DNA of 64,000 nucleotides from assembly GCA_031763025.1 (NCBI GenBank), contig JASSKH010000019.1, positions 9,464,250 through 9,528,249 on the forward strand. The letters run 5' to 3'. The DNA comes from Macrocystis pyrifera. Taxonomy: Eukaryota > Sar > Phaeophyceae > Laminariales > Laminariaceae. Within the stretch, counting starts at the first letter, position 1; every line of letters begins with the position of its first letter. Below, piece by piece: positions 52,415 to 62,738 of this stretch. A program made the position numbers and the translations under genes. The notes under the pieces are model-generated. The model ran no database searches, was not told where the DNA came from, and saw only the letters and a list, made by a program, of their open reading frames with translations.

Positions 52415-53005
52415 GTCCGTGGCAAGTGCTACAACTGCCGCCTGACGGACTCCACCACCAAAGACGGAGACATCGTCATCAAGCGCAAAAAGACTCCCTT
52501 CCATTTCGCCTGCTCCAGGGCTTCGCGGAATTCCGAAGCAGTACGCCAAGCAGATTGTTGCCATCCAGGACGAACGAAAGGAAACAAATTGTTTCCCACA
52601 TTTCCCAAAATCACGATTATTTCTTCCTACACATATCCAACGGGTTCAACAGCGAACAGATCCACATTCTGGGCCTCCCGCCTCGTTACTACAGCGTCCT
52701 GGAAGACTATTTACATATATATCATGTCTCATCCAAACTCCTATGCTGGCTACATCGAAATCGCGGCCGCCCAGCAACTATACAACATTTCCATAACCGT
52801 TGTCGTTGCCGGCACTGCTGCTTTCTCTCCTGTCCCAAACCTTCCTGCTTCCTTTAAACAACAGCCTGTATGTTGTATATCATCCACATGCCAAGCACTA
52901 CTCCACTCTCTCCCCACACTGATGAAATATGTTATTCTTATTATTAGACGAATGTCATTCTTACTCTTGCGTCACCCGATCTTACGTTTCACATTACATT
53001 CATAA
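52415..53005 (+). CDS. Candidate exon with CX2CX21HX2C motif
   Basis: Following an acceptor-like TTTACTTCGACCAG (AG at 52413-52414), the frame is open to the stop at 53005. It begins VRGKCYNCRLTDSTTKDGD and continues to TPFHFACSRASRN. The spacing C-x2-C-x21-H-x2-C would suit a single zinc-binding finger. The rest is Ser/Thr-rich, with NRS and NIS sequons and a hydrophobic patch, and may be non-coding read-through. If joined to the exon ending at 50317, the phase does not match as read, so the gene model is unresolved or broken. Confidence 0.35.
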   Translation, partial: VRGKCYNCRLTDSTTKDGDIVIKRKKTPFHFACSRASRNSEAVRQADCCHPGRTKGNKLFPTFPKITIISSYTYPTGSTANRSTFWASRLVTTASWKTIYIYIMSHPNSYAGYIEIAAAQQLYNISITVVVAGTAAFSPVPNLPASFKQQPVCCISSTCQALLHSLPTLMKYVILIIRRMSFLLLRHPILRFTLHS

Positions 53006-53141
53006 ATAAACGCGATTGTTACATCCTTCACCGTTTCTCTCACAAATACATTTAGTTTGGTTGGCTTTGGGCTATGTCGCTAATTAATTGCAGTTATATG
53101 TACACGAAACGACGGAATACCCACTCCGAAGGAAAGCCTTG

Positions 53142-53146
<5 letters not shown>

Positions 53147-53175
<29 letters not shown>
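53147..53175. repeat. (TA)n microsatellite
   Basis: About 14 TA dinucleotides. Confidence 0.9.
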
Positions 53176-53178
<3 letters not shown>

Positions 53179-53182
53179 AGCG

Positions 53183-53654
53183 TTGAGTAATAGCCTGGCT
53201 GGAGAGCAAGCCTTTCTGTGCTGCTGTTCAGGTTTTTTACGTACTCCAAGCGCTGGGGCAAACACTACCGAAGACGCGCTCGAGGAAGTCGTGCTTGCAG
53301 CCGTTGGAAACCCGCATCTCCTTCGAGTTTATGGGGTTATTTTGTGCCCCCTGTGGCAAATTACTCGCGTGTTTCACATACTGTTCATTGCACGACCGAC
53401 GTCGCAGCCGGAGTACAAAAAAACAAAAAGTACGACCACGAGTAGTACAGATACCCAGCACGCAGACGCTCAGTCTGAGCCAAGCCCCGCCTGCTGGGAT
53501 GCCGGCTGTGCCGACCGGTCTCTCTCGTCACTCTTATCAGCTCCAACTGCGACTTCACAAACCAAAGACAAGCATACTGACAACAGTTCTCGAATGCATT
53601 TCACCGAGGGCACTCACATGGTCAGTTGAACTGGAAAACTGTCTATTTCAGTAG
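53183..53654 (+). CDS. Doubtful hypothetical ORFs
   Basis: Two overlapping plus-strand frames (53183-53629 and 53295-53654) are open for 119-148 codons. The second contains GLFCAPCGKLLACFTYC, a CxxC pair such as occurs in zinc ribbons, but the remainder is low complexity and the frames compete. There is no ATG-supported start for the first. No confident assignment. Confidence 0.2.
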
Positions 53655-53659
53655 GGAGT

Positions 53660-54894
53660 CGTGAAAGGTCAATATAATATCAGATATTGTTTCGCAACCG
53701 AAAAAAAAAAAAAACGGATTGGATTTGTCAAAAGACCACAGTGCTCTTGTATTTGTTGCCAAAATATACCCCTTGAGCGGTACAGGTGCTGTCTCCTCTA
53801 TTTTGAATCGTAGTGTTTCCTGTGAAGGGTCGGTTTGAGTAGCGCCGGGTTACCGCGATAGGGTCTGCTTAATCGCACAGGGTTGTATGTAGGTGGTGAA
53901 ATATTACGCTGGAGCACATATATTACCTGAATTGCGCGTAGCGCATCATCCGCCGGCAGATATGTGCAGCTTGTCACACGTCCGTTTGTGAGCTCCGTAC
54001 TAGATTTCGTCGCGAACGAAAAACACGCGCATGAACTATGCCCATTTCGCCGCAGAAGTTCTCTTTTGCAGCTGTCGCTTTCGCCGCTCGAGGCATATTT
54101 TGCCATGCTGCTGCACACTTTCATGCCGAACTGCTTTGAAGCACGAACACTTCGTCTTTTACCGCGGTTTAGGTTCAAACATATGTCGGTAAAGATGCGC
54201 ATTTCGAGTATATTTTAGCGTGCATGCCCAAATTGAGGCAGCCCCCAGCCGGCCCTCCGGGAGGACACCGCGATCTGGCTGTCTAATAATAACTCTGGTC
54301 CCGACGACCGACCACCGCACCAAAGTCTTCTCGCTTGTAACGTCTTGTAACGTCCACGTATCGGGCAATTAACAGCAATAACTGATCTGTCGACGTGAAT
54401 CGAAATCGATGCTGCTTATCGTTGTGCACCACGTTTTTTCCTGTGCTCGTAGGCCGGGCATCGATTTACTGGCGTAAATACATATCCAAGCCAAGACGTG
54501 CATAGCTATAAACTTAGGCTCCCAAGACAATCCAGAGCATTGACAACCCCGTTATTTAAGCGGAGTTAACTACCCAACTACCCCCGATGCACCAACCGCC
54601 GATACCTTGATCCCCTGTTTGCGCTCTCCCGGCAGATCACTTCACCTCTGACGTTGTTCGTGCGGATATCGGAGGAGGTACTCACTCGGCAACGTTTTAG
54701 CTATCACCTTCAGATTAAGACGGAAGACACCGCAGCGTATCGTCCAGAGCTAAAGCAAGAGATACAGCTCATGTCAGGAGCTGGCCTTCCGTGGAAACAC
54801 TCTCATTGATGCCGACGACTCTATTTCGTGGATTTCAAATAGCACACGAATCTCCCGCAGCTCAAGGGAACGCGAACTATCACGCGACGCCATT
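53660..54894. other. No gene recognised; 5' flank of the membrane glycoprotein gene
   Basis: Contains short ORFs on both strands (53798-54202 minus, 53964-54218 plus) without domains. Bases just upstream of 54895 (CAAGGGAACGCGA) resemble those upstream of the pseudogene start (CAAGGGAAATTG), suggesting shared 5' untranslated sequence. No TATA-like element could be assigned. Confidence 0.4.
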
Positions 54895-56962
54895 ATGTTG
54901 GGCATTTTTGACAAGCCAATGCACAGCGTGGACACCAGAGGTGTCAACGGTACCTTCACCATCGGTGTATCCTTCATCTTCATCGCCTATTTCTTGCACC
55001 CGCTTGTCGAATCTGCGTACTATAGGGTGCGGGCTTATCGTGCGTGGCTTGCGCTTGAGAATCGCGAGGCCGTGGAGGTTACCAACTACCCCATGCTGGC
55101 AGAAACTCTGGGAGGCCGAGGGAAGTGGGATACGGCGCGGATCGTAACCGTCCTTCTGGCGGTGTTTTCGCTGTTTTCCTGGGGCCTGGAATTATCGATG
55201 GACCTGGCCTTTCGTGAGGGTAAGGCGGACCTTCTCAATCGATCTCCCCCGGTAATCGTCACAACCAGTGGTGACACGGAAATTTGGCAGGTGAGAAAGC
55301 TCTCGTCATTGATTCGCGGTTCTCTGGTGGCCGTCAGTTTTCTTGTGGGCGTCATGCTCGGGTGTTTGATTGGTTGTTTGGGTGTGTGTCCAGACTATTT
55401 ACCTTGACCGGAGTACGATATTACGCCGTTCATCTGTCTGAAATGCTTGCTCGCCTATCACGGTCATATTTCCGCAGGTGAAACCAAAAGATGACTTCGA
55501 CTACGAAGGGAACTGGAGAAGAGAATTCAATATGGATGACGACCAGGCCTTGTCGATTTACGACATAAAAGAAGCCAAGACGTGTCGCACCGGTCGTACT
55601 AAGGGAACAATTCGCGTAGCATTCTGGTCGGAAGTCGCGAATGAAGCACCGGCTAGGTTGTACTATAATCAGATGGCCAACCCCACCGTGAAGGGCCTTG
55701 AGTGCGCGGAAACAGAGCCCGAAATAGACGTACACGTTGGCAATGGGACTGACCGCTGGGGCACAGTTCTCACGTGCGACAGCGGACCCAAGCTGTCTGC
55801 CTTGACCGACATGGACAACGATACCAACTCCCCCCCAACACTAATTCTTAACCGTTCCGAAGGTAACACCTACCTCATTGTGGAAGAGAGCAGCAACTGC
55901 CCTAGCTTCCTGTATTCCGTTTGGTCCAATGCAGCCCCGCTAAACGACTCCCTCGAGCTAAATCATGTGTTCCATATAGGATCCACCGTGAGGCTCGCGG
56001 AAGCGCTGGTAACAGCAATCGTTCAGGGAAAAATATCTGGCCGCGAGTGTTTTTTGTTAGTCCGTGTGAATAGCGACAATGACAGCCAGAACTTTAACGG
56101 GGAACAAGGAGATACCGAGTCACAGCGCCGAGCCAAGCCGTTTGGCGAAGACCCCACAAACGAGATGGTAAAAATTCAAGACTTGGAAACATTAGAGTGT
56201 GGACTGGAATTGGACCTGAAAGCATTGATATGCTTAGTTCTTCTCACGTTGCTGACGACAGTCGGTATCGTGTGGTCGCTCTGCCTGCGATCTAGCAAAG
56301 GCATGAACGTCTACGACCGCGACGAGCTGATTCGAGCGGTCTCGATGTCGGCGGCGGCAAAACATACCACCTCGCCCTCCCATATACGCATCTTCGCACG
56401 CAAGGAGGACACAGGCAGTTTGAGCGTCGTCATCAGTGATACCGACGACGCCGCGACTGGTTGCGGGCGAATTCTAGGACGGAGGGGTCCGGTGATCGAG
56501 AACACCGATCCTGCTCCGGACACCGCCCACGTGTCCCAGTTCAACAACGGCTACGGTGGAGCTGCCATCCCTGTAGGGCGGCCGACTATGTGGCTGGAGG
56601 GAGTGCGAACCGGCATGAGCAGACAGTTTCCGGGCCGGAACGGCGACTTCTGCTACCCGACAAGCGTCGCACTGAGTGCTTCCCCCGTTCCTTCGCCCGC
56701 ATGTTCTCTGGTTGGAACGCCGGTACATGACCGCTCTCCACTGGAGTGTGTACCACGGGAGGTCCCGGCGTTTCCGGAAGGAAGGGGTGCGTCAATTTTG
56801 TTCGATCGATCGTCTTCTCCCAGAGACAGTGGGGAAGACAAACTCGATGACATGCAGAGAACACCCCAAGCCCACGAGGGGTCGTCCCCCGTGCCACAGA
56901 CTATTCCCAATTTCACACTTGGCCTCCTTTCACAAGGTTGGGAAGAAGCAGCTACGGAGTAG
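54895..56962 (+). CDS. Three-pass membrane glycoprotein, unrecognised family (two exons)
   Basis: Exon 1 is 54895-55290 (132 codons) and exon 2 is 55478-56962; the phase-0 intron is removed between EIWQ and VKPK, giving 626 aa. Membrane spans are predicted at about residues 21-38 (FTIGVSFIFIAYFLHP), 81-100 (ARIVTVLLAVFSLFSW) and 380-402 (LKALICLVLLTLLTTVGIVW). Between spans 2 and 3 lies a ~280-residue domain with six cysteines (168, 208, 232, 273, 323, 373) and N-glycosylation sequons (NGT 221, NDT 246, NRS 257, NDS 288, NDS 333), so it is probably lumenal or extracellular. The ~224-residue tail is Ser/Pro-rich and starts with the conserved SKGMNVYDRDELIRAVSMSA. No enzyme motif is visible; a surface or vesicle membrane role is inference. 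The reading frame is intact and the pseudogene at 9.9-12.2 kb is a paralogue. The start ATG at 54895 aligns with the pseudogene start. Confidence 0.85.
55291..55477 (+). other. Intron of the membrane glycoprotein gene
   Basis: 187 bp, donor GGCAG|GTGAGA and acceptor TTTCCGCAG|GTGAAA. Position and phase match the 220-bp intron kept in the paralogous pseudogene, which supports it independently. Reading through the intron would stop at 55407. Confidence 0.85.
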
Positions 56963-59034
56963 ACGCTGTTTGTCTGGAAAACGTGGATGGGGTCAAGAAC
57001 GAAGGTCCCCCGCCGCATTTCAAATAATAGGTTCAAAACGACTGAGCGATAGCCCTTGTGCTGCACGGTCGGAGGTTTGGCCCCGTCTGGTAGTGAGCGT
57101 GGCTTGCTGAAAGGCTTTCTCGACAATGAGGTTGTGCTGGTTGTTGTTACATTGACGGATTCCTGGGCGATAATCGGGGTCGACAAACAACACGAACAAT
57201 ATTCTTAGTTATTGGCTAAATGCCAATAGCCAATAGACCGATTTGTATCTTTCGAAGCCAAAACTCATGTTCGCCTTTTTCGTGAGATGCATGCTGCCTC
57301 TATGTACCTGTTGCTTTTCAAACGTGTTGCGGACGTGGTTAGCAGAAGCAGCAGAGTGGAGCACGAGCATATAATGTGAGGTGTCTGCCGTTTCGAGTAC
57401 GTCCGCTCGTAACCACTGATTGTAGTCTACTTGTAAGCGGAGTAAGCTCGACCCATGCTTGAGAGTGTTTGGATGTTGCGTGTTCCACCCGTATCGCCAC
57501 TCAATATGTGTAACGTGTCGTAACGACATGCACTATGCGTAGTGAGATACCCAATATATTCCGCCGGAGAAGCCCCGCTTGACACAGGCACAGAGCTCAC
57601 CAGGGCCCGTAAAGCTGATAATTTGTGTTTTTGCATTTTTACGAATACGCGATTGCGTACATACTCACCGGTCGACTGTATAGAGGTTGCGGAGGGTTTC
57701 TTGTTGTTGAACTCAGGAAAAGCGATTGACACAGGGGGGGGCGGGGGCTACCTGTGTATTCTCCAGAATTTTGTGTGGTAAGTGCATAGCTCGATCGGTA
57801 TTTTCGTAGGGACGATGTAGCCGTTGTAGGCGTGGTCAGTCGGCGCGTTGGTTGATAGCACGCACAGGAACTACTTGTTGTCGGGGGCCCTACCGGGTTA
57901 GAAGAGAGTTCCGGATCTGTTCGCGCCAGGTACGATACGGCTGGGTCGTTCTGCGCGTTCGTTCTTTTACGCTTATTGGCGTGGGGCACAGAGAGCGAAC
58001 GTGGTCAAGACGTATCGAACACAAACATTTATATCTTACAGTGACGTAGTATCCAGTGTAAGCGATACGTTCGCAGTCGATCTTGAGGTATTGGCTGCAC
58101 CCGTAGGAAAGTATTGGTGCTCACCTGTGTGTTTTCACTTTTTTCCCAAACCAGTAAAATATGATACAGCGGGGGGGGGTGACGATACCGGCTGTAGTTT
58201 ACCAACCTTGTTCTAGTTTTACTTCCGTTGCTCTCCGCGTCTTCAGAAAAAAATAAAGGGTAAGAGTGTGGATTTCAGAAACCTGAATTGCAGAGTGGTT
58301 TGATACCCTTTGGAGAGGCGTCACTGTTTTCAACGTCCTGACCGCGTGAAAAAGGTTGAGGGTACTTCGACCTATCCTGCACAAAGTGGTGTAAATTGGA
58401 CGATTAGCGGGGCAAGCATATTGACCGAGCATTAAGGTTATGGGCTTTCAACTACCATTACCGCACCCTTTGCCACGCGATGAAAGCCCAACTGGCTTTT
58501 GTTAAAGAGATACGCATGCTGTCGCCGTTTAGATCAGCCAGAGCGGTCGGGTTGCCAACTCCAAAGATAGAGAGGAAAATATAACATGCCAGGGTTTAGT
58601 TTCTCGCTGGAAACTCCATAGAAGAAGCGATTTTGAGCGTTTCAGCGGCTAGGGGTCTGTTCCGCGGTTGGCACGTTTTACAGCTCAGTGAAACGTTTTG
58701 TCTCCCATACGCTTATCGCTAACGGTCGTCGTCCTGGTGTGTACGACACTACTGCATCCGCCGTACAAGCAAGCACTATTGTTTAGGTTGCGTACGCAGA
58801 GGGTAGAGTGTTGTATCTCTGGGAATAACGCATTTGTATATTACCCCTGTATTAACAAGTAATATTTTCAGCGTAGCATGCAGTCTACAGAATATTGCAG
58901 TTGAGTATGAAGTTATACGATATTGGTATGTGCGCTATGGTGGTCGCGTCAAACCCCCAGTCGCCTCAAAGGTGAGGCGGGCCAACCCACACACAGACTA
59001 CGAAGCACGTGATGAGGCCGGGGTGTCCTCACGT
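56963..59034. other. No gene recognised
   Basis: 3' flank of the glycoprotein gene, then unique-looking DNA. Overlapping minus ORFs at 57209-57529, 57427-57732 and 57639-57989 are in different frames without domains. Small features: TTGGCTAAATGCCAATAGCCAA hairpin-like repeat near 57212 and G/C runs near 57735 and 58171. No poly(A) signal was assigned. Confidence 0.35.
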
Positions 59035-59560
59035 AGACACATACTCCCTGTGTATTCAGTGTCTATACGGCCGCACACACTCCGTACGATGTTTTTTTTT
59101 GGTCCGAAGTGGTCAAGAGATAATAGTTCACAAGAGTCTGCTCAGCTAGGCTGTTTACTCAGTCTAATGGAATGGCTGTCACCATGGCGGTGGTTGCGCT
59201 GGGTTCGGAATGCAATCTAGTGCGAGTATTTGCACAATATACGTTTCTGGACATTACTTACTCCACGGATGGAAGTGTGAACGCCAGTCAGAAGAAAACA
59301 CTTACTCTCCGTGTGTTAAGTGTCCGTATGGCCTCACACACTACGTGCGGCGTTTCTTCATCCGAAATTGTCAAAGAACAATAATTCAGTAGGGGCTGCT
59401 CAGCTAGGCTGTTTACCAAGTCTAATGGATAGGCTGTCATCATGACGGCGGTTGCGCTGGGCTCGGAATCTTGACTGGTGTTAGTGCTTGCACATTATAC
59501 GTTTCTTGGTATTCCTCCACGGCTGGAAGTGCGAGCACGGGTCAGGAGAAAAAAGGGGAA
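59035..59560 (+). repeat. Tandem duplication with 258-bp period
   Basis: GCTCAGCTAGGCTGTTTACTCAGTCTAATGG at 59140 recurs at 59398 (GTTTACCAAGTCTAATGG). It is followed in both by GGCTGTCA(C/T)CATG, GCGGTTGCGCTGGG, TTGCACA and ATACGTTTCTTGG-type blocks. The segment before each copy also matches (ACTCYSYGTGT, TCCGTA, CACACACT, AAGAACAATA/AGAGATAATA), so the unit spans about 258 bp. Confidence 0.75.
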
Positions 59561-60060
59561 AACCATAAACGAACAGAGAAAATGTTGAACACTTTTGTGA
59601 TGAAAGATATTTGGAAGAAGTTGCATATCCTGGAGGGGGAAAGGGCGACGACTGTGACCATACTTGTTCACAAAGCCGCTGAGGGCAATTGTTCCTCGAT
59701 TTGTGATGGGAAGTACATATGAAGGCCTAACCGGTCAACCAAGGTTGATGGTTCCGACAGCTCGAAGTTTGCCAACACCAGAGTTTGCTGTTTCCTACAT
59801 TAAAGCAGGTATAGATCGTCAGTACCCCGCCTCCGACCTCTCTTAACAACGAAAAACCGATGATTCGCGGTGGCCATACCCGGTGGCTAGACAGAGACTG
59901 CTACTGCCAAAGTTGGTTCTTAAGACGTGTACGTTCAAACGGTACGTTCGCTTTCAGTTTTGCACGCAAGGGACTATGCTGAGGGGCGTGAGCCGTCAGA
60001 CCACTCTCTAGGCTTGTCTTTCCTTGCTGTATTGAGTTCGTCGATGGAAAAAGGAGGCTT
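59561..60060. other. No gene recognised
   Basis: Unique DNA with ORFs of at most 83 codons. Confidence 0.4.
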
Positions 60061-60417
60061 TTAACAGGCTAGCTCCTCGTTTAGCACCGGGATGGCCATA
60101 ACCCCTGTCGACCGTATTGTAGTCCAGCTACCGAAACGGGCAACGAGTTTTGTCTTTGATTCAAAAAGCGTGATGGGTGAACTTGTGGCTTGGCAGGTGG
60201 CCAGAGGCTTTGACTTTGGTTTTAGCTCTTTGCTCTTTGAGTGACACCTAAAAGTATAACGCTGGTGCCATGTTTCGATGCTGTAGGGCTGCCCAAGCAC
60301 GAGCGGACATTTGCATCTCGGGAATATATTCAAAATCTTCAGTGCTGAGACAGAGATCTCCCGCAGCTCCATTGCTGCCTCATCAAATAGTCCTACGCGC
60401 AGCATTGGTCCCGACAT
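60061..60417 (-). CDS. Hypothetical ORF, 118 aa, possibly part of a broken Cys-rich coding region
   Basis: The minus-strand ORF from ATG 60417 has no recognised domain. Just upstream on the minus strand, a different frame reads FDTFKCNICRDQCC (about 60437-60396), and further up another ORF (60636-60436) is open. Frame changes between adjacent protein-like stretches suggest a decayed gene with a zinc-binding motif. No start, intron or partner could be confirmed. Confidence 0.2.
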   Translation of the reverse strand: MSGPMLRVGLFDEAAMELREISVSALKILNIFPRCKCPLVLGQPYSIETWHQRYTFRCHSKSKELKPKSKPLATCQATSSPITLFESKTKLVARFGSWTTIRSTGVMAIPVLNEELAC

Positions 60418-60639
60418 ATGTTACACTTGAACGTATCAAACTCTAGCGCCGCCGCGCTGCAAACCCCACATTGCCTGACGCAAAACTATCGTCAGCGTAA
60501 AACGATAATCCCGGTCATAGCCTGCTGATAGGGTGAGCACCTTCTTCTCTTCCATTCCTGACTGTCGGCCAGGCGTTGCAACAATGCCTTTTCCGACGTT
60601 GTCATGGGTGGAACATCCCATATCTAGGGTATTCAAAAC

Positions 60640-62129
60640 TATCTACGTTTTCGGACCTAACACGGCCGTTTTGCTGTGGTTCGATTGATGTTAACGCAGG
60701 AAGAGCGATCGCTGATTCGGCAACAAAGCGTCAAACTAAGATCCCGATTAACATACACACGCGTGTATTCCTGCTCGATCGCGGTCGCTCTGGTACGGTC
60801 GCATTAAGTCACGCCGTGTTTAGTGCGTGTACTTCCACCGTAATGGTAGTTTGGGGTGTCTTCAGGTTCGTACGATATCAGGCTAATCTGCAAAGAGTCA
60901 ACACCAGGTGACTTTCCAACCTGAGAAAACAATTTTACGCCCAAGGTGCGTTAGACATTACTGCGAAACGTTTTGAAGCATTAGGCATAGCTCACATACC
61001 AAAGTAACAGTGACAATGCTGGTATTAGCCTGCACTGGAATTACGGCATGTTGTTCGAAGGCCTGTTTACTACAGTCGCCTTAAGGGCGGAGAGCGTAAC
61101 ACGTGATATACGTTAGAAAGGTTTCAGTCGCACCTGGTTGCGGTGTAACGCTGCGTCAGAACGGCACTATGAATAGGCACGTATCTGACTGGAAATGCCG
61201 ACATTACGACACCACATAGGCCGATCCAGACATGGCGTTATGCGCTTCCTTGACGTCGGAGCTGATACCATTGCCCGAAAACATCTGGCCTACTTATGGT
61301 GTTGGTCTTCTCAGGACCCAACATGCATGAATAACAGGGTTGGTAGGAATATCCAATAGTGATGTGGGTTAATATTATTGGTTAACACCCGCCGAAACGT
61401 AATCACCACCTGCGCGATGGATTGGCAGCCGCATGGCACACCGCGAAAGGCAGCACCAAAGACAGACATAACAAATGTTGTACCCGCTAACACACATAAT
61501 CCCAGCGCACCGATACCCTACAAGCACTACTGTAGGGCTTATATATCACTACGCCATGAAGATGTGCCCGGGGGTGTGTCATATCTCATGGTCCTAGCCA
61601 CCGAAGCCAAGAAAACCACGGGCACTAAACTAACACGCCTGAACACATACCGACACACCAGCATCCCATAAATACTACAGTATGGCTTGCGACGGAAACA
61701 ATATGCCTGAGGATGGCCGACGAGATACGCTGCATCTCAGGACCCCCACAATCCCGCCCTGCCGTATATATCCCACGTAACAGGCATTCCACCAAAGGAA
61801 TCCACCAACGTTTCCTTCAACTCGCGGAAACACACAGTCGTTTCCAAGAGCATGAGGCGGCCGATTGCGCGCAATCACAACCAACCGCAACCCCCCGTGC
61901 ATACTATCTGCAGCTTGGACATGGTACAAATGCATACACCGATCTGCAACAGATGGACACCCTTGCCTCTACTACTGGAGAAACGTCCTGGGGGTCCAAG
62001 ACACAACAAAACGCCTCGCGTTGAGCTCATCCTTTACTCTCACTTGCTATAGACTACAGAGCATGTCCGACCGTACCCGGGCCGTCGACGTGCGACAATA
62101 ACGATCACACGGCACGAGCTCACCCTGAC
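60640..62129. other. No gene recognised
   Basis: Unique DNA. Two similar small hairpins, CCCTACAAGCACTACTGTAGGG (about 61517) and CCCATAAATACTACAGTATGG (about 61666), lie 149 bp apart. The plus ORF 61713-62024 has no domain. Confidence 0.4.
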
Positions 62130-62548
62130 GCATCACCGGTGGATTAGGCCGCTTCCCGACGCGTGAGAAACCCCGCGGGTCGGCCCGTGCCGAGGCCCGA
62201 GTAGCCGGGACAAACGCGACTTCCGGTGAAACCTGCGCGACACGGGAGAAATATACCACGTCTCCTGACTCTTTAAAGAAGGAGCAAAACTTGGTAGATA
62301 TGCGGGACTTCCCGGATCCGGAGCTGGTCGAGGACCGTGTCAAGGGTGGTGCCTTTAACATGATGTTTCTAATTGTCGAGAAAGAGGCGGATCGGTGGAG
62401 AACTCCGGCCCGCATCTTAGTGACCAGTCTGCGTTATTTCGTCTCCATCCCGAGGATGGTTTGTTGTTGCTTCTTCTTCGTTTTTGTGTTGTCGCAGACG
62501 GGCTGGAGAAGAAGGAAGGAGGGAGGGGGGGAAAGGAGGGAAAGGTAA
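62130..62548 (+). CDS. Hypothetical ORF, open without ATG at its start
   Basis: The plus frame is open from about 62130 through the ATGs at 62291-62299 to 62548. It encodes a charged segment (DFPDPELVEDRVKGGAFNMM, then VEKEADRWRTPARILVTSLR and YFVSI), followed by an Arg/Glu/Gly run. It looks protein-like, but the complementary strand is open as well. It may be a fragment of a mobile-element protein; no motif decides this. Confidence 0.3.
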
Positions 62549-62738
62549 AGTGAGAAGGAGGCTCTAGCGGCATTTCCAGCGTGATTCTCCTGACGTCAAC
62601 ATGGTGGTGTACTCGTTTGATCTTTTCAAAGAACATCGTGCCGGGTAGTACGAGGCGATCTCGCCTTAAAGGAGTATTTAGCGCGAGGCGCACAGACACG
62701 AAGTACTTGAGGGATGCCTGAACGATCCGGGGCAGCAC
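62355..62738 (-). CDS. Hypothetical ORF, 127 codons, convergent with the plus ORF
   Basis: The minus frame encodes LPRIVQASLKYFVSVRLAL near its start, then a basic segment and a Pro/Ser-rich run. The SLKYFVSV stretch resembles SLRYFVSI of the plus-strand ORF, hinting that the two ORFs derive from an inverted duplication. There is no ATG at the 5' end, and another minus frame (62415-62047) is open beyond it. Confidence 0.25.
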   Translation of the reverse strand: MLPRIVQASLKYFVSVRLALNTPLRRDRLVLPGTMFFEKIKRVHHHVDVRRITLEMPLEPPSHFTFPSFPPLPPSFFSSPSATTQKRRRSNNKPSSGWRRNNADWSLRCGPEFSTDPPLSRQLETSC

